Below, piece after piece: positions 37,921-46,969 of a DNA stretch of 64,000 bases. The notes under the pieces were generated by a model that saw nothing but the letters and a program-made list of their open reading frames with translations, had not been told where the DNA came from and made no database searches. Each line of letters begins with the position of its first letter. Within the stretch, counting starts at the first letter, position 1. Where the stretch lies: positions 124,001-188,000 of the forward strand of contig NZ_AUFV01000001.1 of assembly GCF_000426685.1 (NCBI RefSeq), in the 5' to 3' direction. Both the position numbers and the translations under genes were made by a program. The stretch comes from Solimonas flava DSM 18980 (GTDB taxonomy: Bacteria > Pseudomonadota > Gammaproteobacteria > Nevskiales > Nevskiaceae).

Positions 37921-37970
37921 GAACGCGGCCCTCCATGGCGGAGTGCCGCAGCCGATGGCGAGGAGATGCC

Positions 37971-38990
37971 ATGCAAGCGCGATGGAACGATGCCGGCGCA
38001 ACGATACGCGCCGGGGCACTGACCGGAATCAGGGCGGCACTGGCGCCGCGCGGACTGCAGCCGGAGCCGCTGTGCGAGCGCCGCGGTGTCGATCCGGCTC
38101 TGCTCGACAACGCCGACGCCCGCCTGCCGGTCGGCCGCTATGTGGATCTGCTCGAAGATGCCGCGCGGGTCAGCGGCAATGCCGCGCTGGGCCTGCGTCT
38201 CGGCTATACCCAGCCGCTGAGTTCGATCGGTCCGGGGGCGGTGCGCATGGGTCGCGCGCGCAGTTTCGGTGAAGCGGTCCGTATCCTGATCGCCGACCTG
38301 CCGCTGCACCAGGATGGCGTCCGTATTGATCTCGAAGTCGACGGTCGCTGGGCGAGCCTGTCGTATTCGATCCGCCATCTGCACGGCATTGAATATGCGC
38401 AGGATGCCGAGCTGTCGATCGGCAAGATGCTGTCGGCGGCGCGGCGCCTCGGGCCCAGCGCCGACTGGGCGCCGGCGCAGGTGCACTTCGAGCATCCGGC
38501 GCCGGCCGATCCGTCGGCGCAGCGCCGGCTGTTCGGTGCGCCGGTGCATTTCTCGCAGCCGCGCAACGCGCTGATCTTCGACCGCGCGCTGCTCGACGCG
38601 CCGATGCGCGGCGCCGAGGGGCTCGGCGCCGGCGAGGCGGCTGGCGCGGTGCTGCCGTGCACCGAAAGCGCCCCCGATCTGGTTGCCGCGCTCAAGGGGC
38701 GCATCCTGCGCGCCCTGCCGCAGGGCGGCGTGACGATCGAGGCGATCGCCGAGCAGCTCGCACTCAGCGAGCGCACGCTGCAGCGCCGCCTGCAGGAGGC
38801 GGGCCTGAATTTCCAGCAGCTCGTCGAGCAGCTGCGCTACGAGACCGCCTGCCGCTACTTGCAGCAGGGCCATTTGCCGCTGACCGAGATCGGCTATCTG
38901 CTCGGCTATTCCGAGCCGAGCGCGTTCAGCCGCGCCTTCCGCCGCTGGAGCGGCGCCAGCCCGCTGGCCTACCGGCGCCAGCTGTCGTAG
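37971..38990 (+). CDS. AraC-family regulator (OruR/ArgR-type N-domain)
   Basis: A 339-residue regulator. The N-terminal arabinose-binding-like domain of the QhpR/OruR type (about 20-200, with ALGLRLGYTQPLSSIGPGA) is followed by two helix-turn-helix motifs (about 245-335). These are ITEAIAEQLALSERTLQRRL-like (TIEAIAEQLALSERTLQRRL) and LTEIGYLLGYSEPSAFSRAFRRWSG. AGGAGA lies before the ATG at 37971; in-frame sequence further upstream overlaps the divergent TetR gene and is not used. It may regulate the adjacent minus-strand operon. Confidence 0.9.
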   Translation: MQARWNDAGATIRAGALTGIRAALAPRGLQPEPLCERRGVDPALLDNADARLPVGRYVDLLEDAARVSGNAALGLRLGYTQPLSSIGPGAVRMGRARSFGEAVRILIADLPLHQDGVRIDLEVDGRWASLSYSIRHLHGIEYAQDAELSIGKMLSAARRLGPSADWAPAQVHFEHPAPADPSAQRRLFGAPVHFSQPRNALIFDRALLDAPMRGAEGLGAGEAAGAVLPCTESAPDLVAALKGRILRALPQGGVTIEAIAEQLALSERTLQRRLQEAGLNFQQLVEQLRYETACRYLQQGHLPLTEIGYLLGYSEPSAFSRAFRRWSGASPLAYRRQLS

Positions 38991-38996
38991 CCGGCC

Positions 38997-39773
38997 TCAG
39001 TCACGGGCGACGGCCAGCCAGCGCTGGCCGTCGCTGCCGTCGATGCGCTGCGTAGCCAGGCCGTAAACCTCGCGCATCAGCGCCGGATCGAGAATCGTGC
39101 GGGGCTCGCCGTGCGCGAACAGGCGCCCGCCGCGCAGGACGCTGACCTCGTCGGCATAAGCCAGCACCAGATTCGGATCGTGCAGCACGGCGATCACCCC
39201 GACGCCGCGCGCTGCCCAGGCACGCGCCAGGCGCAGGCAGGCGTGCTGGAAGGTGAGGTCGAGATGTGCGGTCGGCTCGTCGAGCAGCAGGTAACGTGGG
39301 CCCTCCGCCTCGTCCCAGATCTGGGCCAGGACGCGCGCCAGCTGCACGCGGGCGCGCTCGCCGCCTGACAGCTCCGGATAGCGACGCGCCGCCAGGTGCG
39401 CGGCGCCGGCGGAGTCCAGGGCCGCCGCGACGATCGCGCGCTCGGCTGGCGGCGTCCGCCGGCGTGCGTGCAGGCGGCCCAGCGCGACGACTTCCGTCGC
39501 GCTGAACGCGAACGCGAGGCCGTGCTGCTGCGGCAGCAGCGCGCGGCGGCGCGCCAGCTCGGCGGCCGGCCAGTCGGTGAGCGGTCGCTTGTCGAGCCTC
39601 ACCTGACCGTGCGTCGCGGGCCACTCGCGGGCGAGCAGGCGCAACAGGGTCGACTTGCCGGCGCCGTTCGGGCCGATGACGGCGTGCAGGCGGCCCGGCG
39701 CAAAGCGCTGGCTGACGGCGGCCAGCAGGTCATGGCCGTGCCGCGCGTGGCCGAGATCGCAGGTTTCGAGCAT
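38997..39773 (-). CDS. hmuV: Heme ABC transporter ATP-binding protein HmuV
   Basis: A 258-residue ABC ATPase with Walker A GPNGAGKST, signature LSGGERARVQLARVL, Walker B YLLLDEPTAHLD and the switch His in LHDPNLVLAYAD. The start overlaps the permease stop (ATGA). With the FecCD permease and HemP it forms a heme or iron-chelate import system at the inner membrane. Confidence 0.93.
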   Translation of the reverse strand: MLETCDLGHARHGHDLLAAVSQRFAPGRLHAVIGPNGAGKSTLLRLLAREWPATHGQVRLDKRPLTDWPAAELARRRALLPQQHGLAFAFSATEVVALGRLHARRRTPPAERAIVAAALDSAGAAHLAARRYPELSGGERARVQLARVLAQIWDEAEGPRYLLLDEPTAHLDLTFQHACLRLARAWAARGVGVIAVLHDPNLVLAYADEVSVLRGGRLFAHGEPRTILDPALMREVYGLATQRIDGSDGQRWLAVARD

Positions 39774-40822
39774 CAGGCCAGATCCGGCGAGCGGCGCCAG
39801 CGCAGCAGCAGGGCCAGGAAGAACGGTGCGCCGAGCAGCGCGCAGACGATGCCGACCGGCACTTCGGTCGGCTGCAGCGCGAGCCGGGCGACGGTGTCGG
39901 CGCAGCCGAGCAGGGCGGCGCCGCCGAGGAATGACAGCGGCAGCAGCGCGCGATGGTCGGGGCCGAGACGCATGCGCAGCATGTGCGGCACCATCAGGCC
40001 GATGAAGCCGATGACGCCGGCGACGGCGACGGCCAGCGCTGTGCAAACCACGCCGAGTGCGATCGCGCGGCGCTTCAGCGCCGCCACGTCGACGCCGATG
40101 TGCGCGGCTTCGGCTTCGCCGAGCAGCAGCGCGTTCAATGCCGGGGCGTCGCGCCACAGCTGCAGCGCAGCGGCGATGATCAGTGGCGCCGCGATCGCGA
40201 GCTCCGCCCAGCCGGCGCGCCCGAGCGAACCGAACAGCCACAGGGTGATCGCGCGCAGCGTCGGATCGTTGGCGGCGTAGGCGATCAGGCCGAGCAGGCC
40301 GGCGGCGAAGGCGTTGACCGCCAGGCCGGCGAGCAGCAGCGTGACCGGTTGCGGATCACCGTCGACGCGCGCGATGCCGAGCACCAGCGCGGCGCTGGCC
40401 AGGCCGCCGAGCAGCGCCGCGAGGCCGATCAGGGCCTGCGCCGGTAACGGCCCGGCGGCTTGCGAGCCGAGCAGGGCAAGGCAGGCGGCGGCGGCGACCG
40501 CGGCGCCGCCGGAGACGCCGATGAAGCTCGGGTCGGCGAGCGGATTGCGCAGCACCGCCTGGAAGCTGCAGCCGGCGATCGCCAGGCCGCCGCCGACCAG
40601 CATCGCCGCCAGCGCGCGCGGCAGGCGCAGTGCATGGATCACGGTGCGCTCGGTCGGATCGAGCGCGTCGGGACGGAACAGGCCGGCGAGCACGTGGCTG
40701 GCCGGGATCGTCAGCGGGCCGCTCGCGAGCGCCCAGACGAAGGCCGCGACGGCGACGGCGGCGAGCAACAGGCCGCAGCGCAGCGGCGTGAGACGGAAGG
40801 CAGGAATCATTGCGGCCGGCAT
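39773..40822 (-). CDS. hmuU: Heme/iron ABC transporter permease HmuU (FecCD family)
   Basis: A 349-residue permease with about ten membrane helices. It has the family motifs RLPRALAAMLVGGGLAIAGCSFQAVLRNPLADPSFIGVSGGA and VIGFIGLMVPHMLRM, quoted here as landmarks at about residues 66-105 and 265-280. It lies between hemP and hmuV. The start could be the ATG at 40822 or 40810. No periplasmic binding protein (hmuT) is adjacent. Confidence 0.92.
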   Translation of the reverse strand: MPAAMIPAFRLTPLRCGLLLAAVAVAAFVWALASGPLTIPASHVLAGLFRPDALDPTERTVIHALRLPRALAAMLVGGGLAIAGCSFQAVLRNPLADPSFIGVSGGAAVAAAACLALLGSQAAGPLPAQALIGLAALLGGLASAALVLGIARVDGDPQPVTLLLAGLAVNAFAAGLLGLIAYAANDPTLRAITLWLFGSLGRAGWAELAIAAPLIIAAALQLWRDAPALNALLLGEAEAAHIGVDVAALKRRAIALGVVCTALAVAVAGVIGFIGLMVPHMLRMRLGPDHRALLPLSFLGGAALLGCADTVARLALQPTEVPVGIVCALLGAPFFLALLLRWRRSPDLA

Positions 40823-40847
40823 TGTGCCAGCCGCTTCGCTCGCCGGC

Positions 40848-41027
40848 CTATTTATTGAGGATCAGGCGGTCATTGCGCGTGCGCAGCAGCCGGTACTCCT
40901 GGCCGCGATGCTCGATGACCAGCTCGCGCGAGCCGCGCAGCAGTTCGTCGCTGCGCACGCGCGGCGCGAGGCCGTCGCGGCTCGGGATGATCGGGGTGCT
41001 CGGCGGGGTGGCGCGGAAGTCGTCCAT
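40848..41027 (-). CDS. hemP: Hemin uptake protein HemP
   Basis: A 59-residue protein translated from the ATG at 41027. It ends with the HemP signature: SDELLRGSRELVIEHRGQ, then EYRLLRTRNDRLILNK and the TAG stop. HemP is a small heme/iron-stress protein usually found at the head of Fur-regulated heme loci. The AGGAGAGA ribosome site and a Fur box 23 bp upstream support it. A different frame here is open but is not the gene. Confidence 0.9.
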   Translation of the reverse strand: MDDFRATPPSTPIIPSRDGLAPRVRSDELLRGSRELVIEHRGQEYRLLRTRNDRLILNK

Positions 41028-41049
41028 GGCGTCTCTCCTGGGATGAGAT

Positions 41050-41068
41050 TCAAATAATAATCATTATC
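41050..41068 (-). promoter_or_regulatory. Fur box upstream of hemP
   Basis: The 19-bp segment ending AATCATTATC matches the classical Fur consensus at 15 of 19 positions by eye. It lies 23 bp before the hemP ATG, so iron-replete repression of hemP-hmuUV is expected. Confidence 0.8.
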
Positions 41069-41154
41069 ATTTGATAGTCAATGAGGATGATGGGCGCCGC
41101 CGCTCCCGCTTGCCGGCGGATCCTGCTCCGAGCCACCACGGCCTGAGCCACTGA

Positions 41155-41160
41155 TATACT
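41155..41160 (+). promoter_or_regulatory. Extended -10 (TGATATACT) for tRNA-Leu
   Basis: TATACT is preceded by TG at the extended -10 spacing, 11 bp before the tRNA 5' end. No good -35 hexamer was seen. Confidence 0.5.
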
Positions 41161-41170
41161 CACGCGCTTC

Positions 41171-41255
41171 GCGAGAGTGGCGGAATTGGTAGACGCACTG
41201 GATTTAGGTTCCAGCGCCGCAAGGCGTGCGAGTTCGAGTCTCGCCTTTCGCACCA
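41171..41255 (+). tRNA. tRNA-Leu (anticodon UAG)
   Basis: An 85-nt class II tRNA. The acceptor GCGAGAG pairs with CTTTCGC, the CCA is encoded (41253-41255), and the anticodon stem CTGGA/TCCAG encloses TTTAGGT with anticodon TAG. A long variable arm (around GCGCCGCAAGGCGT) and the T-loop GTTCGAGTC are present. It lies directly upstream of tig. Confidence 0.97.
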
Positions 41256-41305
41256 GAGCCGCTTTCGAAGAAAGCCAAAACTCACAAGACCTCAGAGTGT
41301 TAGAA

Positions 41306-42631
41306 ATGGAAGTTCATGTTGATTCGCCGGGCGGACTGCGCCGGCAGATGCGTGTCCGTGTGCCCGCCGAGCAGGTCGCCAAGGCGGTCGATGAGCGTCT
41401 CAACAAGCTGGCCCGCCGTGCCAAGCTGCCGGGCTTCCGCCCGGGCAAGGCGCCGCGCAAGGTCGTCGAGCAGCAGTTCGGCGATTCGGCACGCATGGAG
41501 GCGATCTCCGATCTGGTCAACCAGACTTATCCGCAGGCGCTGAACCAGGCGGGCGTCAATCCGGCCGGCCAGCCGCAGATCGACATCACCGCCGAAAACG
41601 CGGGCGAGGCCTTCGAGTACGTCGCGCACTTCGAGGTCTATCCGGAGATCCAGCTGACCGCGCTCGACGCGCTGCAGATCGAAAAGCCGGCGGTCGAGGT
41701 GACCGAGGCCGACATCGACCGCCTGATCGGCAACCTGCGCAAGGCGCGTCGCGAATTCAATGACGTCAGCCGCGCCGCGCAGAATGGCGATCTGATCAAG
41801 ATCGACTTTCTCGGCAAGGTCGACGGCGAGGCCTTCGCCGGCGGCGAGGGTAAGGACGTGCAGTTCGAACTCGGCGAGGGACGTTTCCTGCCCGATCTTG
41901 AGAACGGCATCATCGGCCACGCGGCCGGCGAGACGTTCACGGTTGACGTCAAGTTCCCGGACGACTACCGCGCCGAGAACCTGCGCGGCAAGACGGCGCA
42001 GTTCGAGGTGACCGTCAAGGAAGTCCGCGAACCGAAGCTGCCGGAGATCGACGCCGAGTTCCTCAAGGCCCACCAGGTCGACGAGGCCGAGGGCGAGGCG
42101 GGTCTGCGCGCCAAGTGCAAGGCGGCGCTCGAGAAGGAGCGTGACAAGGCGGTCCAGAACCGCCTCAAGAGCCAGGCGCTCGAACAGCTGCTGAAGGCCA
42201 ACCCGATCGAGCTGCCGCAGGCGCTGATCCAGCAGGAAATCCCGCGTCTGCGCGAGGAAGCGGCGGCGCGCATGAACATGGCGAACCTCGATCCGGCCAA
42301 GCGCGCGCAGTTGCTGCCCGACGCTCTGTTCGAGAAGACGGCGGGCCAGCGCGTGGCGCTCGGTCTGCTGGTCGGCGAAGTCATCAAGGCCAAGGACATC
42401 AAGCTCGATGCGGCCCGTGTCGACGCCGCGCTCGACGCGATGGCGGCCGACTACGAGCAGCCGGAGCAGGTCAAGGCTTATTACCGTTCGCGTCCGGACC
42501 TGATGCAGGGTCTGCGCGCGATGGTGCTCGAGGATCAGGTGGTCGACGCCCTGATCGCCGGCGTCACGCCGCTCGCAAAGCCGCTGAGCCTCGAAGAGCT
42601 GCTCAACCCGCAGGCGGCGGCCGGCGCCTGA
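41306..42631 (+). CDS. tig: Trigger factor
   Basis: A 441-residue ribosome-associated chaperone. The N-terminal ribosome-binding domain (GFRPGKAPRKVVEQQFG, the signature loop) is followed by a PPIase domain (about 160-240, KIDFLGKVDGEAFAGGEG) and a C-terminal helical domain. The start MEVHVDSPGGLRRQMRV at 41306 is right; the open frame upstream crosses the tRNA gene. It is followed by clpP-clpX as in most proteobacteria. Confidence 0.97.
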   Translation: MEVHVDSPGGLRRQMRVRVPAEQVAKAVDERLNKLARRAKLPGFRPGKAPRKVVEQQFGDSARMEAISDLVNQTYPQALNQAGVNPAGQPQIDITAENAGEAFEYVAHFEVYPEIQLTALDALQIEKPAVEVTEADIDRLIGNLRKARREFNDVSRAAQNGDLIKIDFLGKVDGEAFAGGEGKDVQFELGEGRFLPDLENGIIGHAAGETFTVDVKFPDDYRAENLRGKTAQFEVTVKEVREPKLPEIDAEFLKAHQVDEAEGEAGLRAKCKAALEKERDKAVQNRLKSQALEQLLKANPIELPQALIQQEIPRLREEAAARMNMANLDPAKRAQLLPDALFEKTAGQRVALGLLVGEVIKAKDIKLDAARVDAALDAMAADYEQPEQVKAYYRSRPDLMQGLRAMVLEDQVVDALIAGVTPLAKPLSLEELLNPQAAAGA

Positions 42632-42651
42632 TTCACGTAGTCTCGGCATCG

Positions 42652-42688
42652 GGCGGAGCCGCGCCGGCTTGAACGGCGCGGTTCCGCC
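42652..42688 (+). terminator. Hairpin between tig and clpP
   Basis: GGCGGA(g)CCGCGCCG pairs with CGGCGCGG(t)TCCGCC around a 7-nt loop. There is no T-run, so it may be partial or only an mRNA-stabilising stem. Confidence 0.45.
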
Positions 42689-42751
42689 TCCATGCTGTCC
42701 GGAAAGCCCTCGCGCGCTTCCGATCTCCCACCCCGATTTCCGAGCAACGCC

Positions 42752-43372
42752 ATGACCGACATTGTGACCCGCGCCCAGTACCTCGTGCCGATGGTGATCG
42801 AGCAGACGGCTCGTGGCGAGCGCTCGTTCGACATCTACTCGCGCCTGCTCAAGGAGCGCGTGATCTTCATCGTCGGTCCGATCGAGGACCACATGGCGAA
42901 CCTGATCGTGGCGCAGCTGCTGTTTCTTGAATCCGAGAATCCGGACAAGGACATCCACGTCTACATCAACTCGCCGGGCGGCGTGATCACGGCCGGCCTG
43001 TCGATCTACGACACGATGAAGTTCATCAAGCCCGATGTGTCGACGATGTGCATCGGCCAGGCGGCCAGCATGGGCGCTTTCCTGCTGGGCGCCGGCGCCA
43101 AGGGCAAGCGCTTCGCGCTGCCGAATGCGCGGATGATGATCCATCAGCCGTCCGGCGGCGCGCAGGGCCAGGCCAGCGACATCGAGATCCAGGCCCGTGA
43201 GATCCTGTATCTGCGCGAGAAGCTGAACAAGCTGATGTCCGAGCACACCGGGCAGCCGCTCGACAAGATCGAGCGCGACGTCGAGCGCGACTATTTCATG
43301 AATGCCGAGCAGGCCAAGGAATACGGTCTGATCGACCAGATCCTGGTCCAGCGGGGCGGTTCCGCCGCCTGA
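42752..43372 (+). CDS. clpP: ATP-dependent Clp protease proteolytic subunit ClpP
   Basis: A 206-residue serine peptidase with the catalytic Ser S106 in [11 protein letters not shown], the His in [13 protein letters not shown], and the usual Asp downstream ([17 protein letters not shown]). The ATG at 42752 ([19 protein letters not shown]) fits the family. It forms the degradation chamber used by ClpX, encoded next. Confidence 0.97.
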   Translation: MTDIVTRAQYLVPMVIEQTARGERSFDIYSRLLKERVIFIVGPIEDHMANLIVAQLLFLESENPDKDIHVYINSPGGVITAGLSIYDTMKFIKPDVSTMCIGQAASMGAFLLGAGAKGKRFALPNARMMIHQPSGGAQGQASDIEIQAREILYLREKLNKLMSEHTGQPLDKIERDVERDYFMNAEQAKEYGLIDQILVQRGGSAA

Positions 43373-43405
43373 ACGGCGTTGTCAGGACGCCCGGCGAGGC
43401 GAGTT

Positions 43406-43433
43406 TTGCAGAAAAATGACCCTGTGCTATACA
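43406..43433 (+). promoter_or_regulatory. clpX promoter
   Basis: TTGCAG (43406-43411) and TATACA (43428-43433) are separated by 16 bp, 39 bp before the clpX ATG. clpX could therefore be expressed apart from clpP. Confidence 0.6.
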
Positions 43434-43471
43434 GGAGTCGCCGGGCATCAACGCCTGGATGAGGATGTGAG

Positions 43472-44743
<1,272 letters not shown>

Positions 44744-44762
44744 GTTTCGTTCCGTGTACGCC

Positions 44763-44789
44763 AAAGAGCCCCGCATCGCGGGGCTCTTT
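44763..44789 (+). terminator. Terminator hairpin after clpX
   Basis: AAAGAGCCCCGC (44763-44774) and GCGGGGCTCTTT (44778-44789) form a perfect 12-bp stem with loop ATC. It ends in TTT and overlaps the start region of the nuclease gene. Confidence 0.85.
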
Positions 44790-44792
44790 GCG

Positions 44793-45266
44793 TTGTGGCG
44801 CCTGTCGGGTGCGCTGTCGCTGGCGCTATGCGCCTTGCCGGCGGCGGCCTGGGAGTGCGACGCGGCGCAGGTGCTGCGCGTGCACGACGGCGATACCGTC
44901 ACGGTGCGCTGCGGGTCTGGCAAGCCGGTGAAGCTGCGCCTGGCGTCGGTCGATGCGCCGGAGCTGCATCAGATCGGCGGCGCGGCATCGCGCGACGCGC
45001 TGGCGGCGCTGCTGGCGCACGGCACGGTGCGCGTGCACACGCGCGCCGTCGACCGCTACGAACGCCTCATCGCCGAGCTGCATGTCGACGGCGAGGAGGT
45101 CGGCCTGTGTCTCGTCGAACAGGGCCAGGCCTGGTGCGGGATGCGGCCGAGCGCGGCCTGCCGCGACGCCCAGGCGCAGGCGCGCGCAGCGCGGCGCGGC
45201 CTGTGGGCGGAGCCGTCGCCGCAGCCGCCCTGGCAGTGGCGCCGCGCGCATCCGCGCACCGACTGA
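44793..45266 (+). CDS. Exported thermonuclease-like (SNase) protein
   Basis: A staphylococcal-nuclease-fold protein of about 157 residues. A signal segment (WRLSGALSLALCALPAAAW) is followed by VLRVHDGDTVTVRC, LRLASVDAPEL and YERLIAEL, which carry the usual D, R, D/E and R catalytic positions. The start is uncertain. TTG at 44793 gives a tidy signal peptide; a GTG at 44754 would place the clpX terminator inside the coding region. No good ribosome site is seen. Confidence 0.75.
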   Translation: MWRLSGALSLALCALPAAAWECDAAQVLRVHDGDTVTVRCGSGKPVKLRLASVDAPELHQIGGAASRDALAALLAHGTVRVHTRAVDRYERLIAELHVDGEEVGLCLVEQGQAWCGMRPSAACRDAQAQARAARRGLWAEPSPQPPWQWRRAHPRTD

Positions 45267-45289
45267 AAGCGCGTCCGCGGCGGCCCGCC

Positions 45290-46180
45290 TCAGCTTGCGG
45301 GCACGGCCTGTCGTACGAACGGCAGAAAGGCTTCCAACGACGGACTCGGCCACATGTTCTTGAGCTGCACGCGATACAGCGGCCGCACGATGCGCAGGTC
45401 CTTGACCGGCACGACCACCAGCGTGCGCGCCCGCAGCTCGGTGCGGACCGCGAGCGCCGACAGGATCGCGACGCCGGCGCCGGTCGCAACGGTGTGCTTG
45501 ATCGCCTCGGTGCTGGCCAGCGTCATCGCCGGGCGCACCACGAGACCACGTTCGGTGAGCGCCCGCTCGGTGACGGCGCGCGTGCCCGAGCCGGTTTCAT
45601 GCATCAGCAGCGGCAGTTTTGCCAGCGCGGCGAGTGTCAGCGCTTTCGGCCCGATCGCCGGGTGACGCGGCGCGGCGATCAGTACCAGCTCGTCCTGCGC
45701 GAATACCTGATAGTCGAGCACGTCGCTGCGCTCGATGCCCTCGGCGAAGCCGATGTCGATCTCGCCGGCGAGCAGTTTGTCCTCGATCGCCTGGGTATTC
45801 TCGACCTGCAGGCTCAGCTCGACGCCCGGATGTTCGCGACGATACGCGGCGAGCGCCTTGGGCAGCACGTAAGCGCCGATCGTGCGGCTGGCGCCGATCG
45901 CGATGCGTCCGCGCGCGACGCGGCGCAGGTCGCGCAGCGCCTGCTCGGCCTCGGCTTCGATCGCGAACAGGCGGTTGGCGTAGCCGAACAGCAGTCGTCC
46001 AGCCTCGGTCAGGCGCATGCCGCGCGGCAGGCGCTGGAACAGCGCGACGCCGAGCGTGCGTTCGAACTCGCCGAGCTGCTTGGATACCGCGGACTGGCTG
46101 ACGTGCAGTTCGCGCGCGCCGCCGCTGACGCTGCCGGCGGCGGCGACGGCACGGAAGATCGAGAGATGGTTGAGATTCAC
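45290..46180 (-). CDS. LysR-family regulator next to the sulfate activation genes
   Basis: A 296-residue LysR regulator starting with GTG as VNLNHLSIFRAVAAAGSVSGGARELHVSQSAVSKQLGEFE, quoted as the helix-turn-helix region (residues 1-40). The effector domain follows (about 90-290, with TIGAYVLPKALAAYRREHPG). The open frame extends to an ATG at 46243, but the extra residues are not family-like. It is divergent from cysC. The gap contains an AAGGC-N11-GCCTT dyad, so control of cysC-sat is likely. Confidence 0.9.
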   Translation of the reverse strand: MNLNHLSIFRAVAAAGSVSGGARELHVSQSAVSKQLGEFERTLGVALFQRLPRGMRLTEAGRLLFGYANRLFAIEAEAEQALRDLRRVARGRIAIGASRTIGAYVLPKALAAYRREHPGVELSLQVENTQAIEDKLLAGEIDIGFAEGIERSDVLDYQVFAQDELVLIAAPRHPAIGPKALTLAALAKLPLLMHETGSGTRAVTERALTERGLVVRPAMTLASTEAIKHTVATGAGVAILSALAVRTELRARTLVVVPVKDLRIVRPLYRVQLKNMWPSPSLEAFLPFVRQAVPAS

Positions 46181-46214
46181 GGAACGCCGATCCTGCCATG
46201 AATAAAAGAGAATG

Positions 46215-46235
46215 AAGGCTTGAATATATTGCCTT
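46215..46235. promoter_or_regulatory. Putative LysR operator AAGGC-N11-GCCTT
   Basis: A perfect 5-bp inverted repeat with an 11-bp AT-rich centre lies in the divergent gap before cysC. It is the only AT-rich patch nearby. Confidence 0.5.
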
Positions 46236-46311
46236 TTAAACATGTCAGGCCAGCGCCTATCATGTCGGCCTTCGTCGCTGTCGCGACGCTTCCACCGCCT
46301 GCAGAACGATC

Positions 46312-46929
46312 ATGACCATCCAGAAAGCGACCAACGTCCATTGGCACGAAGGCGAGGTGACCCGCGCCGACCGCGGCAAGCTGCTCGGCCAGAAGGGCGC
46401 GACCCTCTGGTTCACCGGCCTGTCCGGCTCCGGCAAGAGCACGGTCGCCGTGGCGCTCGAAAAGGTGCTGCATGCGCAGGGCCGCCTCGCGTACCGCCTC
46501 GACGGCGACAACGTGCGCATGGGCATCAACAAGAATCTCGGCTTTTCGGCCGAGGACCGTGCCGAGAACATCCGCCGCATCGGCGAAGTCGCCAAGCTGT
46601 TCGTCGACGCCGGCGTGATCGTGCTGTCGAGCTTCGTCTCGCCGTACCGCGCCGACCGCGACCTGGTGCGCAAGCTGCACGAGGACGCCGGCATGGATTT
46701 CATCGAGGTCTACGTCGACGTGCCGCTCGAAGAGGCCGAGAAGCGTGATCCGAAGGGCCTCTACAAGAAGGCGCGTGCCGGCGAGATCAAGAATTTCACC
46801 GGTATCAGCGATCCGTACGAGGCGCCGGAGAAGCCGGAACTGGTGCTGCCGAGCCACCAGATGAGCCTTGAAGCCGAAGTCGAGGCGCTGCTCGAACTGC
46901 TCGCCGCGCGCGGCATCGTCGCCGCCTGA
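46312..46929 (+). CDS. cysC: Adenylylsulfate kinase CysC
   Basis: CysC phosphorylates APS to PAPS. The 205-residue kinase has the P-loop GLSGSGKST, the APS-binding [27 protein letters not shown] region (residues about 63-90), and [23 protein letters not shown]. It is a stand-alone CysC, not fused to CysN, and is followed by sat. Confidence 0.96.
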   Translation: MTIQKATNVHWHEGEVTRADRGKLLGQKGATLWFTGLSGSGKSTVAVALEKVLHAQGRLAYRLDGDNVRMGINKNLGFSAEDRAENIRRIGEVAKLFVDAGVIVLSSFVSPYRADRDLVRKLHEDAGMDFIEVYVDVPLEEAEKRDPKGLYKKARAGEIKNFTGISDPYEAPEKPELVLPSHQMSLEAEVEALLELLAARGIVAA

Positions 46930-46969
46930 TTCTTTTCGTTCTTCCGAATTCCGTTACCGAGTCCTATCG

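Noticed and set aside
37344-37970. 209-residue N-terminal extension of the AraC regulator
   Set aside because: It is antisense to the TetR gene and unrelated to the family; AGGAGA marks the ATG at 37971.
38997-40822. Cobalamin (BtuCD) instead of heme transport
   Set aside because: FecCD/BtuC permeases look alike, but linkage to HemP and a Fur box favours heme or iron import; no cobalamin riboswitch was seen.
40862-41053. 63-codon minus-strand frame over the hemP region
   Set aside because: Its product is Arg/Ser/Ala-rich without family features; the other minus frame gives a clear HemP.
41177-41305. N-terminal extension of trigger factor
   Set aside because: The extension translates the tRNA-Leu gene; the conserved protein starts at 41306.
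44754-44792. GTG start at 44754 for the nuclease
   Set aside because: It would put the clpX terminator hairpin within the coding region and precede the signal peptide with unrelated residues.
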